Source: Gemmata palustris (GTDB lineage Bacteria > Planctomycetota > Planctomycetia > Gemmatales > Gemmataceae). Taken from it: 64,000 nucleotides of DNA. This document shows positions 26,701-34,802 of this stretch, one piece after another (position 1 is the first letter of the stretch; the number at the start of each line of letters is the position of its first letter). The notes beneath the pieces are model-generated. The model was not told where the DNA came from, made no database searches, and was given only the letters and a program-made list of their open reading frames with translations. The translations under genes and the position numbers were made by a program. The stretch is from positions 434,001-498,000 of the forward strand of contig NZ_JAGKQQ010000002.1 in NCBI RefSeq assembly GCF_017939745.1. Reading direction: 5' to 3'.

Positions 26701-27901
26701 CGGTATCGACGATGAGCGTCACCTTCCCCTTGCACGCGACGAACACCCCGGCACCGTGCTTGTACCCCGGCGGCGTGAGGTCCATTCCGATCGGCGCCCG
26801 GAGCCGCCCCTTGTTCTCCCAAAACAGTTCGGCCTTATCCTCGACGCCGTCGCCGTCGGTGTCCTTCAGCACCCAGATGTCGCCGTTGTAGCACAGTGCT
26901 ACGAGCGCCCCGTCCGCGCGGTACTTCACGTTATTCACGTTCGTGAGATCGACGGGGAGTTGCTTCACCGTGAATCCCGGCACGAACACCTGCACCGGGG
27001 GCGGGTCTGTAACCGGCACGAGGCGCTCGCCCGCGGCCGGGGGTTCGGGCGGGAGGTTCTGCTTCAAGTTAGCGTGTTTCGCGGTGAGGTACGCGCGCAC
27101 CTTCTTGGCTTCGTCGTCGGTGAGCGCGCGGTCGTAGAACAGCACCTCCGCGATGTCGCACCGGGCCGGGCCGCGTACCTCGTGCGCACCGGGGCCGTTG
27201 GTGTAGAACCGCGCGCCGACGGTAATCTCTGCCAGGCTCAGTGCGGCGGGCGCCCAGGGGCGCTCGCCGCTCGCGACGCCGTCCGTGAACAATCGAATCG
27301 ACTTGGCTTCGGCGTTCCCGCGCACTTCGAGTTGGTAGAGCTTCCCGAAGTCACCACCGGGCTTGAGCAGGTTCTGCCATCCGCCGAACCCCCGGCCCTC
27401 AACATTGAGATCGGTGAAACGCGGCGTGAAGTTCGGTCCCATGTCGATGGTGAAGCCGCTTTCGTAGTCGCGCCCGTTGGGGGCGTTGAGCGCGAAGAAC
27501 CCGCGGAACGCGCCGGGATTAGTTCGCGGTGCGACCACAACGAAGGCCGTGAACGCCTTCGCGTCGTCTTTACCGCCCGTGAACCGGAGGTGATTGGTTT
27601 CGCCGTCGAATCGCACGATGCTCGTGTCGCCGACCTTCACAATCTTCGGCTGCGCGGTCGCGGCCGGTTGCTTCAGATTCCGACCCCTCCCGGACCCGTC
27701 GAACCACGTCGCGAGCTTCCCACCCGCCGGGGGCTTCTCGTTGTTGGCCTTGCGCGCGGCGTCGATGCGGCCCGCGTCCAACCACAGCGCGATACCGTCC
27801 GTAACGGGGAGCTTGTCATCGGCCCACGGCTCGACCGCGTGCGTAACGGCCCGCCCGGTGAGTGTGCAAAGAAGGACGAATGCGAGTCGGAGGTAGAGCA
27901 T
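23738..27901 (-). CDS. giant PVC-type protein: LamG-like, propeller, cytochrome c and ThuA domains
   Basis: A 1387-residue exported protein with a signal peptide (LAFVLLCTLTGRAVTHA). Domains in order: LamG/concanavalin-like ~25-285 (GIALWLDAGRIDAA, EVLFYDRALTDDEAKKVRAY); PVC-type six-bladed propeller of membrane-bound dehydrogenase type ~300-680 (VNNVKYRADGALVALCYNGD, GTGIRFP-like IVATGIRFPVGLRF); a linker with beta segments; cytochrome c with heme motif CFKCH at ~1003-1007 followed by GGSIGPDLTNL; and a C-terminal ThuA-like domain ~1160-1385 (RVVLVAGPKDHGKGEHDYP, GGGLTYLHWAVDG, GKGRVFVSIPGHYSW). It probably acts in periplasmic oxidation of carbohydrate-like compounds. Runs of C/G near 26276-26320 code for a Gly/Pro-rich linker. 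Confidence 0.9.
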   Translation of the reverse strand: MLYLRLAFVLLCTLTGRAVTHAVEPWADDKLPVTDGIALWLDAGRIDAARKANNEKPPAGGKLATWFDGSGRGRNLKQPAATAQPKIVKVGDTSIVRFDGETNHLRFTGGKDDAKAFTAFVVVAPRTNPGAFRGFFALNAPNGRDYESGFTIDMGPNFTPRFTDLNVEGRGFGGWQNLLKPGGDFGKLYQLEVRGNAEAKSIRLFTDGVASGERPWAPAALSLAEITVGARFYTNGPGAHEVRGPARCDIAEVLFYDRALTDDEAKKVRAYLTAKHANLKQNLPPEPPAAGERLVPVTDPPPVQVFVPGFTVKQLPVDLTNVNNVKYRADGALVALCYNGDIWVLKDTDGDGVEDKAELFWENKGRLRAPIGMDLTPPGYKHGAGVFVACKGKVTLIVDTDNDGKADKEIIVADGWKEIANNVDALGVALDPKDGAVYYGRGAFSYTDAYRVDKDSKSQYSLKDEEGTIIRVAPDFKTREIVATGIRFPVGLRFNKAGDLFCTDQEGATWLPNGNPLDELLHIQRDDRRGAGGEPAGGASPKKVRHYGFPPRHPKHLPDVIDEPSTFDYGPQHQSTCGFCFNEPVKDGGHLPTVPAGTGSSVARDGQTFGPKSWAGDAIVTGESRGKLYRTQLVKTDAGYVAKNHLFACLNMLTIDCCIAPDGSLVVACHSGGPDWGSGPTGKGKLYKISYTDKEHPQPVLVYPAGPREVRVEFDRPVDPQLLRDVLAQTKLTAGKFVRAGDRFETLWPGYAVVQAEKLAPRFNVPVHSAQLTPDRRTLVLATDPLHGAGHYALTLPGMGRPAKDKTPKGALTQHPQIDLDFDLSGCEATWFDENGKAVRTGWLPTLDLSLAQKLTAGSAAHAALWEEMKKGGYLVLKGQLNLIDMLRPAVQPGSKIDYQFPKEQITVKHGKSLITEAKEGGLWPERLVVRVTPGAGDWRSASVTWFTAEDKSPRPFPLRRALVPWADTKAEIGKPIELARPKELDGGSWARGRKVFFSEQAACFKCHSVHSQGGSIGPDLTNLIHRDYGSVVRDITQPSFAINPDFLASVVTLKDDRVLTGVIRTVGDKLHIGDNKGTTTIVDRTDVESIKASPLSVMPDDLLKKLPPDQARDLLTFLLTPAPRMPDDYVGPETRPKPRTLAEVNAALAGAPNPPEKTRPIRVVLVAGPKDHGKGEHDYPAWQKAWAELLAADDKVEVVTAMEWPAKEEFQKADAMVFFQRGDWDAKRAAEIDAFLERGGGLTYLHWAVDGQKDSPGFAKRIGLTWGNGSKFRHGPVDLDFKDAKHPIARNFDKLKLVDESYWQLTGDLPKERVLGWANEDAKPQPLFWSVERGKGRVFVSIPGHYSWTFDDPLFRVLLLRGIAWTAKEPVDRFNDLVLPGADVAK

Positions 27902-27991
27902 GAGTCACGGTTCCCGGAAGAGGTGTTCCGATGGTAGCCGCGACCCGCAAAGACGGGGAAGTGAAATCTCGGTTGGGCACAGAAGAGAGGA

Positions 27992-28142
27992 GATGCACAG
28001 GGCTTCCGCCCTGTGCTACGTCAGACGGCCCCTCCGGGGCGGAAACGCATTGAGGGTGTTGGTCTTCATCCAGGTAGATGGCTTTCGGTATTCGCCCCGG
28101 AGGGGCCGTCTGACGTAGCACAGGGCGGAAGCCCTGTGCATC
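27992..28142. repeat. perfect 50-bp inverted repeat
   Basis: Arms 27992-28041 and 28093-28142 are exact reverse complements around a 51-base loop. Each arm itself contains two smaller palindromes (ACAGGGCTTCCGCCCTGT and GGCCCCTCCGGGGC). It lies between the end of the superoxide dismutase gene and the start of the giant gene, both on the minus strand, and could end one transcript or be a mobile palindrome. Confidence 0.9.
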
Positions 28143-28167
28143 CCCCCGTGCATCCCCCACCCGCGCC

Positions 28168-28791
<624 letters not shown>

Positions 28792-28960
28792 TGGGAAATT
28801 CCTCGGGTATGAGACGGGAACCACGCGGGCGGTCGGTCGCCCGACCCAGTCAGTTTATGGACGGGTGCGGGGTTTGCGTGGAACTGCTCAGCGGAACTCG
28901 AAAGCCCGACGATAGGTGAACCCGATTGGAACCGACGGCGCCATACCGACAGCGCGCGAC

Positions 28961-29102
28961 GTGAACCCCGCCCGCAAGGGCGGCGGGTGCGCGTACTTGT
29001 CGGCGCGAAGCCCCCCCCCCGCCCGCAAGGGCGGGGTTCGCTTGCCTCTCAGTGGGCACCCACCCTTGCGAGGGAGGGGCGCGCCACCCTTGCGGGGTTC
29101 AC
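28961..29102. repeat. cluster of CCCGCAAGGGCGG palindromes
   Basis: GTGAACCCCGCCCGCAAGGG (28961-28980) faces CCCTTGCGGGGTTCAC at the right end (up to 29102), and further copies of CCCGCAAGGGCGG, plus a run of ten C, lie between. The right end overlaps the stop codon of the kinase-DUF1080 gene. The words are different from the IS-target repeat family despite sharing GCAAGGG. Confidence 0.7.
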
Positions 29103-30775
29103 TTGGGAAGTTCGAGGACCTCGATATTGCGGAACCGCGCGGTGTACCGGCACTGTTGGAACCCGATCCGCCCCTGTTTGCGCTTGAGGGCGGGGAACCG
29201 GCTCCCCTGCGCGATGAGTCGGTCCAGATCGGCCGTCTGAATTACGCTCCCGTTCAGTGTCACCTTGAGCGCCTGCCCCACCATCTCGATCTCGACCGCG
29301 TTCCACTCGCCCGGCAGTCGGAGCTTGGCCGGGCTCGTGGGCTTCAGCACGGGGGCGGTTGGTCCGCTCCCACCGGCCACCTGCCCGGTGGGGAGCCACT
29401 GCCACTCCTTATCCGCGTCGTCGGAGAGTTCCACCTGTTGGTGGTACGCGGTCGGCGTCGGGCGCCCACCGGGGGCCAAAATCGGGCGCTCCCCCGGCAC
29501 CGCGCGGAACGCGAACCCGGAGTTCCCGCCCGCCTCGAGCTGGTACTCGAAGCGCAACCGCATGTCGCCGTAAGGGTGCTGACTCAGGAGCCACGTCTGC
29601 GGTCCGTTCTTGCGCCCGGTCGTGGCGAGCGCGCCCTCTTCGACGCGCCACTGATCGGCGTCGCCGCCGTCCACAACCCAACCGGATAGATCGGTGCCGT
29701 TAAAAAGGGGAACGAATCCGGTTTCGACGGGTTGAAGCGCGGTGGGAGTGGGGCCACCGATCGGGGGCACTGCAGGCGCCCCACCGGAAAGAGCGATCGC
29801 CGTGACACCGAGGGCAATCGCCAGAAGCGCACCACCCGCACCGACCGCGCGCCACCGGCGTTTCGGTCGCGCGGGCGTCGGGGGTTCTTGTGGGGGCACG
29901 GTGAACGGCTCCAGTGCCGACGCGACCTCGGCCGCCGTTTGGTACCGATCACCGGGGGCACGGGCCGTCATCTTTGCGAGAACCGCGGCGAGTCCGTCGG
30001 GCCAGGACGCCTGGAGCGCGTCTGACTCCGACGGATCGTCCTCGCCCGGTTGCTCCCCCGTCAGCAGGAAGCGCAGCGTGACCCCGAGGCTGTAAACGTC
30101 CGACCGAACGTCCGCGGCGTCCGCGTTCCGGACCTGTTCCGGGGAAGCGTACCCGGGGGTTCCGAGTATCGGCCCCAGCACGGCGACCGAGTCGAGGTCC
30201 GGCTCCGCGAGCTTGGCCAGTCCGAAGTCCAGAACCTTGAGCACGTCCCGCCCGTTCGCCCGGAACACCATCAGGTTCTGTGGTTTCACGTCCCGGTGCG
30301 TCATCCCGCGCTCGTGGGCGTGCTGGAGCCCCAGAGCCGCCTGCCGCGCGCAGGAGCACGCGCGCGCCGGCGAGAGCGGCCCGCGCGATTTCACCAGGCG
30401 CGCCAGGTTCTCGCCCTCGACGAACTCCATCGCGAACGCCAGGGGGCCGCCCGAAAGGGCGGTGTAAACGGTGACCACGTTCGGGTGGTTGAGCCGCGCC
30501 GCGGCCCGGACCTCTTGTCGGAACTGGTCCTCGGACCACGGGCCGCTCACGACCTTGATCGCTTCGAGGCGATCGAGAGCGCGGTTCCGGGCCAGGTACA
30601 CGATCCCCATCCCCCCGCGGCCCAACTCGCGCAGGAACTCGTACTCCGGGAACGCCCCGCGCGGCATCAGTTCGGCCGCGCCGGGCGCGAACCTCGGGAC
30701 GAATCCCGGCACGGTCGGAACCGAAGACTGAGTCGACCCGCGGCCGTCACCGTCGAAGTCGGATGCGTTCGTCAT
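29099..30775 (-). CDS. Ser/Thr kinase fused through a membrane helix to DUF1080
   Basis: A 558-residue protein from the ATG at 30775. Kinase domain ~45-290: GRGGMGIVY (52-60), K74, HRDVKPQN (160-167), DFG (183-185), GTPGYASPEQ. A basic stretch (RPKRRWR) precedes one membrane helix at ~309-330 (GGALLAIALGVTAIALSGG). The C-terminal ~353-558 is a DUF1080/3-keto-disaccharide hydrolase-type beta domain (FVPLFNGTDLSGWVV, QTWLLSQHPYGDMRLRFEYQ, GNSGFAFRAVPGE, TPTAYHQQVEL). With the kinase inside and DUF1080 outside, it could sense a glycan-like ligand; this is inference. The stop codon lies in a repeat cluster. Confidence 0.92.
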   Translation of the reverse strand: MTNASDFDGDGRGSTQSSVPTVPGFVPRFAPGAAELMPRGAFPEYEFLRELGRGGMGIVYLARNRALDRLEAIKVVSGPWSEDQFRQEVRAAARLNHPNVVTVYTALSGGPLAFAMEFVEGENLARLVKSRGPLSPARACSCARQAALGLQHAHERGMTHRDVKPQNLMVFRANGRDVLKVLDFGLAKLAEPDLDSVAVLGPILGTPGYASPEQVRNADAADVRSDVYSLGVTLRFLLTGEQPGEDDPSESDALQASWPDGLAAVLAKMTARAPGDRYQTAAEVASALEPFTVPPQEPPTPARPKRRWRAVGAGGALLAIALGVTAIALSGGAPAVPPIGGPTPTALQPVETGFVPLFNGTDLSGWVVDGGDADQWRVEEGALATTGRKNGPQTWLLSQHPYGDMRLRFEYQLEAGGNSGFAFRAVPGERPILAPGGRPTPTAYHQQVELSDDADKEWQWLPTGQVAGGSGPTAPVLKPTSPAKLRLPGEWNAVEIEMVGQALKVTLNGSVIQTADLDRLIAQGSRFPALKRKQGRIGFQQCRYTARFRNIEVLELPK

Positions 30776-31660
30776 TCGGCGGTCTCTGGAGTCCCGGTGC
30801 AGGCACTCGGGCGCGGTGTTCGGTACCACACGGTACTCGACTGCCCCGGTGTGCTGGCGCGAACATTTTCGATTCGCAGTGGGCGATCGGGGCGGCCCGG
30901 TGCAACGGAGTCATGAAACTCGTTGGATCGCATGACTATATCCGATTCAATGACGACGGTACAGCGTTCCGGTGCCAAATTTCCGCACTGGGGCCGAGTA
31001 CGGACCGGGCACACGTGTGCGCCCGCGATCCCCCCAGCAAATACGCGCTAACCTGGTGAAAATATAACTGCGTATATTATCACCCGGTGGTATAATAGCT
31101 CGTGAGATTGAAACCGCGGAACCTCTGCGCAGTACGCGGTACCAGTTGGCCCCCGAAAATGTTAGCAATTGTTAACCTCAAACGCGAAATACCCGGAAAT
31201 CACGGTGAATTTGCGATCTCGAATTGCGAGAAAACGTAGCCACCGCCCCCATTTTGATGGCGAAATGTTAGCGTAAGGTTAGCTTTCTGGAACACCGCAC
31301 TCAGTAACAGCAAAGACGCTTTGTGTTTCGGTGACGCGAGACTGGCCCTTAGGATCGGAGGGAGCGATCTGCGCGCGGCGCTTCTTCCCCAACATTATGA
31401 AGTGCGGGCATTGGCGTTGTGCTGGTACAATCCATAACTCTACAGCCGATGTCGAAATGACACGACACCGGTACGGGCGAAGCGAGTCGCGTGATGCGCC
31501 AGACGCGAGCGGTTGCGCGATGCTATGAAATGACGACCCGGATCTCGCGAACCGCATCGTATGCGGCCGCGCGTCCGCGACCCGATCTGTGCCCGAGTCG
31601 AAGCGCGCGGGCGCTAATTAGCCCAGTTTCTCGTCGCGCACGCCGAGGAGCCGTTCGAGC
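30776..31660. other. 885-bp intergenic region with phased GTTAGC motifs
   Basis: No convincing gene. The region is AT-rich in places and has TATAAT at 31091-31096. Two pairs of the word GTTAGC/GTTAAC are spaced about one helical turn apart: 31161/31171 (10 bp) and 31267/31278 (11 bp). It separates two divergent genes (kinase-DUF1080 on the minus strand, TIGR02996 protein on the plus strand), so both promoters should be here. Confidence 0.6.
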
Positions 31661-32782
31661 ATGTCCCTGAGCGACCGCGAATCGCTGCTCGCCGCCATTA
31701 TCGCGGACCCGGAAGAGGACACTCCGCGCCTCATGTTCGCGGACTGGCTGAAGGAGAACGGCGACCCGGACCGCGGTGAGTTCATTCGCTTGCAAGTGGA
31801 AGCGGCGCACGCGGAACCGTTTAGCCCCTGCGCTCGGGAGTCGGAGGCCGCGGCCCAGAAGCTACTGGACCGGTTCCGAGAAGAATGGACCCAGCCCGTA
31901 GCGGAACGCATCATCGGGTACAGGTTCGCGCGGGGGTTTATTGAGCACGTGGGCGTGAACGCGGCGACGTTCGCACGCGACGCTTCGGCGCTGTTCGCGG
32001 CCGCCCCGATTCGCTCGCTTCTCGTGGAACGGTTCACGTTCACGATGGCTCCCGTTTCGCTCGCAGCGCTCTTCAACTCCCCTCAACTAACGCGAGTGAA
32101 GCGGCTCGATTTCAGCAAACTAAGGCGGGACCCAGATTATTTCGATCAACTCGCCGCGTGCTCGCACTTGGGGCAACTGACGGATCTGAACTTACGGGAT
32201 CTTCCGGTGCCGATCCCCTGGCTTCGGGCGCTTCTCGCCGGCCCCGCGCTGCCGTCACTTATCGGGCTCGATCTGACCGACGACACAAACCTTTTCGAAG
32301 TCTTGACCGAGGCACTTCCCCGTGCCGATCACCGACGGCTTACTCGGATCGATTTGAGCTTTATCAGATTCTCTTCAGATCAGATCCAGAAGACCCTTGC
32401 GAGTCGGTGCCTGCGCACGGTGGAGGAACTGCGGTTCGCGTGGCGCTCCAAGCCGAACGGACCGGGACCGCTCACGCACTTGAATTTGGGCTGGACCATT
32501 CCGCTCGACCACCTTCGGGTGCTCGATCTGGACGGGCAAGGTGTGAGCGACCCCGGCGTGGGCGAGATCATCGCTGGAACGAGTCGGCGCCCGGTCCCGT
32601 CGCCGTTACGGTGGTTGGGATTGGCAAACAACAGCCTCACGGCGAGCGCGGTTCACGCGCTGGTCGACTCCGACCCGGCGCGACTGAAACTGTACCACCT
32701 CGATCTGCGGAACAACGGCCTGAGTGCTTCGCACCGCGTCGCGCTGAAGGGGCGGTTTCCAGAGGCAGAAGTGCTTGTGTAG
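31661..32782 (+). CDS. TIGR02996 repeat-companion / leucine-rich-repeat-like protein
   Basis: A 373-residue cytoplasmic protein. The first ~45 residues are the repeat-companion domain typical of Gemmata-type planctomycetes: LLAAIIADPEEDTPRLMFAD, WLKENGDPDRGEFIRLQ. The remainder has irregular leucine-rich repeats (LTDLNLRDLPVPIPWLRALL, LIGLDLTDDTNLFEVL, LRVLDLDGQGVSDPGV, LYHLDLRNNGLSASHRVALK). Such proteins are probably binding scaffolds. The ATG follows GGAG at a suitable distance. Partner unknown. Confidence 0.88.
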   Translation: MSLSDRESLLAAIIADPEEDTPRLMFADWLKENGDPDRGEFIRLQVEAAHAEPFSPCARESEAAAQKLLDRFREEWTQPVAERIIGYRFARGFIEHVGVNAATFARDASALFAAAPIRSLLVERFTFTMAPVSLAALFNSPQLTRVKRLDFSKLRRDPDYFDQLAACSHLGQLTDLNLRDLPVPIPWLRALLAGPALPSLIGLDLTDDTNLFEVLTEALPRADHRRLTRIDLSFIRFSSDQIQKTLASRCLRTVEELRFAWRSKPNGPGPLTHLNLGWTIPLDHLRVLDLDGQGVSDPGVGEIIAGTSRRPVPSPLRWLGLANNSLTASAVHALVDSDPARLKLYHLDLRNNGLSASHRVALKGRFPEAEVLV

Positions 32783-32903
32783 ATGAGACGAGGCTTTCCT
32801 CGGCCGTTACTCGTAGCGCCCGTGGAGGACGAACGAGCATAAAAGCAGAACCCCCGGACGAACTCGTCCGAGGGTTCGGTACTACACGATGCGATCTACC
32901 GAC

Positions 32904-33536
32904 TTAGGCAGCGGCGATGGTCTTACGGCGCAGGACGCGCCCGAGGCCGATCAGCGGCAGGCCGAGGCCCGCGAGCACCAGGGTGGTCGGTTCCGGGGTG
33001 CCGACCACGGGGCCGCCGTCGCCTTGCGGCACCAGCGTCGAGGTGATGTTGCTGTCGACGTTCCCGCTGATGGCCTGCGGGTTGGTGGCGGTGAAGAAGC
33101 TCTGCGCCGTTTCCCCGTACAGCGAGGTCGCGGAGAAGTTCCCCAGCGTCAACTGGCCGGCCGGGATGGTCGGCCCGTTGTAGGTGAACGTCAGGTTCGC
33201 GATGTTCGGGTCGTCCTGCGGGTTCAGGCGGTCCGGGGTCGGCCCGAGGTTCGAGGTGCTGAGCGTCCAGTACTGCGCGAAGCTGGCATCCGGCGAAGTG
33301 GACGTCACCGCGGCGGACCCGGCCTGGTAACCGGCGAAGTCGTAGATGGTGAAGTAGTTGCCGGCCTGCAACTTCATGTCGGTCGGCAGCACCACCGAGT
33401 ACGTCCAGCGGAAGTTTCCGGCTTCTGGCTGAACGGTGACCGAGACGGGCAACAGCCCGGCGTTGGTGGTCCCGGCGCTGACCACGATCGCGACGGCCGC
33501 GGTGAACAGGCGGGTGATCCAGGTTCGACGAATCAT
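32904..33536 (-). CDS. PEP-CTERM sorted exported protein
   Basis: A 210-residue protein with a signal peptide (RLFTAAVAIVVSAGTTNA) and a C-terminal sorting signal: TPEPTTLVLAGLGLPLIGL followed by the basic tail RVLRRKTIAAA. Such proteins are handled by exosortase and linked to extracellular polysaccharide production in other bacteria. The central part is beta-rich with FTYNGPTIPAGQLTLGNFSA. No exosortase gene is in the window. No catalytic feature was seen. Confidence 0.88.
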   Translation of the reverse strand: MIRRTWITRLFTAAVAIVVSAGTTNAGLLPVSVTVQPEAGNFRWTYSVVLPTDMKLQAGNYFTIYDFAGYQAGSAAVTSTSPDASFAQYWTLSTSNLGPTPDRLNPQDDPNIANLTFTYNGPTIPAGQLTLGNFSATSLYGETAQSFFTATNPQAISGNVDSNITSTLVPQGDGGPVVGTPEPTTLVLAGLGLPLIGLGRVLRRKTIAAA

Positions 33537-33835
33537 GCGGTAACCCTCCGTGATAGGCGATGTCTCGACGGTCCGACGCGGTCGTTCTTGACCGTTTGGG
33601 GCAGGGCCGGTGCTCCGGTCCGAATCCAGAGCCAGCCCCGTCGGTTCGTTCGGGCGGCATCTTTAAGCGAACTGCCGGAACGTGTCAACCGCAGGTCGCG
33701 CGGGGCAAACGCCCCGGGATTCCTAGCGTTTTGTGACCGAGCCACGTGGCGCGAGGGAGAAAAGGAGGGCCAAAAATGAATGAATTGGGCCCCAAGGCCA
33801 CTGACAGAGGTGTTTCCCGGTCCTAACCGGCCGCA
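33537..33835. other. 299-bp gap, no gene seen
   Basis: Lies between the start of the PEP-CTERM gene and the end of the next minus-strand gene. It must hold the PEP-CTERM promoter. I see no clear hexamers or repeat. Confidence 0.4.
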
Positions 33836-34357
33836 TTATTCGCACGGATGTCTGGTGCTCACGCGGGTAACGCTCAGGCGGTCGAACGGCGTCACGCGGT
33901 ACAATTCAACACCAGCCCGGGCACCGACCGACCAACATACTGCGTCCCAAACAATCGGGTTGCCGCCCGAGTCAATGGCGACCGTCGAAGATATCGTCGC
34001 GTCGGACCTGCGGCGGTTAAACAGCGCGAATCGGCGACGAGGTGGCACGAACAGCGACCGGGCCACGGCAAGGAGTGCGGTCGCGTAGCCGGGCGGTGGG
34101 GGAGTAAACTCGTAGCGAACGTTGTCCACGGCGTAGCACAGCGTCACTGCGCCAGATGCTGGCTCTGAGTGACAATGCACAGAGGTCGCACCATCTCGGA
34201 CGGCCATCAGCAACACATAAATCCAGAACCTTCGCAGCTCTTTTGACAGTTCAACGGCGCCGGCCGGAAAATGAACGACCGCGTTGCCTTGGTCATCAGC
34301 GGGCCACGACTCGCAGGGGCCAACCAGGTCCAAGACGTGAAGAGTGACCGCGGCCAC
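33836..34357 (-). CDS. small protein resembling a fragment of GspE/PilB ATPases
   Basis: A 173-residue protein. The stretch LMAVRDGATSVHCHSEPASG ... VDNVRYEFTPPPPGYATALL resembles the N-terminal subdomain of type II secretion/type IV pilus ATPases (where the family has A-SDIH-EP and RYRIDG). No Walker motifs are present, so it could not act as an ATPase. It may be a stand-alone adaptor, or the likeness may be chance. Start unsure. The rest is unrecognised. Confidence 0.5.
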   Translation of the reverse strand: MAAVTLHVLDLVGPCESWPADDQGNAVVHFPAGAVELSKELRRFWIYVLLMAVRDGATSVHCHSEPASGAVTLCYAVDNVRYEFTPPPPGYATALLAVARSLFVPPRRRFALFNRRRSDATISSTVAIDSGGNPIVWDAVCWSVGARAGVELYRVTPFDRLSVTRVSTRHPCE

Positions 34358-34466
34358 TTCAATCTCCGCAACGGGCTTACGGGTGGATTCTCAACCTGAC
34401 TGGATTGAGCAGTGTAAATGGAGTTCGTGTGCAGTTGTGCCGAATTAGCGCTGGAAAAAGAAGTGG

Positions 34467-34563
34467 GGCACGGGATTCGGTCGGGGGACTCGCATACCCC
34501 GACTATTCCCGTGCCCGTGTTTGGCGTGATGTCTTTCTTGAGTCGGGACTCGCATACCGACTC
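34467..34563. ncRNA. two stem-loops with identical loops, possible structured RNA
   Basis: Stem-loop 1: GTCGGGG (34480-34486) pairs with CCCCGAC (34497-34503) around the loop GACTCGCATA. It is enclosed by GGGCACGGGA (34467-34476) pairing with TCCCGTGCCC (34507-34516). Stem-loop 2: GAGTCGG (34540-34546) pairs with CCGACTC (34557-34563) around the same 10-base loop. The stems differ while the loops are identical, which points to a recognised loop. No gene covers it; the strand of transcription is unknown. Confidence 0.5.
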
Positions 34564-34802
34564 GACACAAGGTAAAGCACGCGCGGTGCCAATTGTGATT
34601 TGCCTCACGATGCAATTTCAGCAAACAGCGATTTACAAACGATTTGCGGCGATAAGAAATATTTTCGCGGTCTTTCAGCGGGAGTGAGCGACAGCGCGGG
34701 CGGGGTAATTCGCGCTGTTTCAATACAGACGATGTGCGATCCTGCAAAACGGCCGCCTCAAAGAAACCTGCCCGGAAGCATCGCGGGCAGGGGCGGGCGT
34801 CG

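Noticed and set aside
26387..27937. Plus-strand open frame of over 500 codons across the cytochrome giant
   Set aside because: Antisense shadow of a well-supported gene; composition is typical of reverse-strand GC-rich codons.
34467..34563. Start of a CRISPR array (two similar units about 60 bases apart)
   Set aside because: Only the loop and part of the stems repeat, there are two units only, spacers would not be regular, and no cas genes are in the window.
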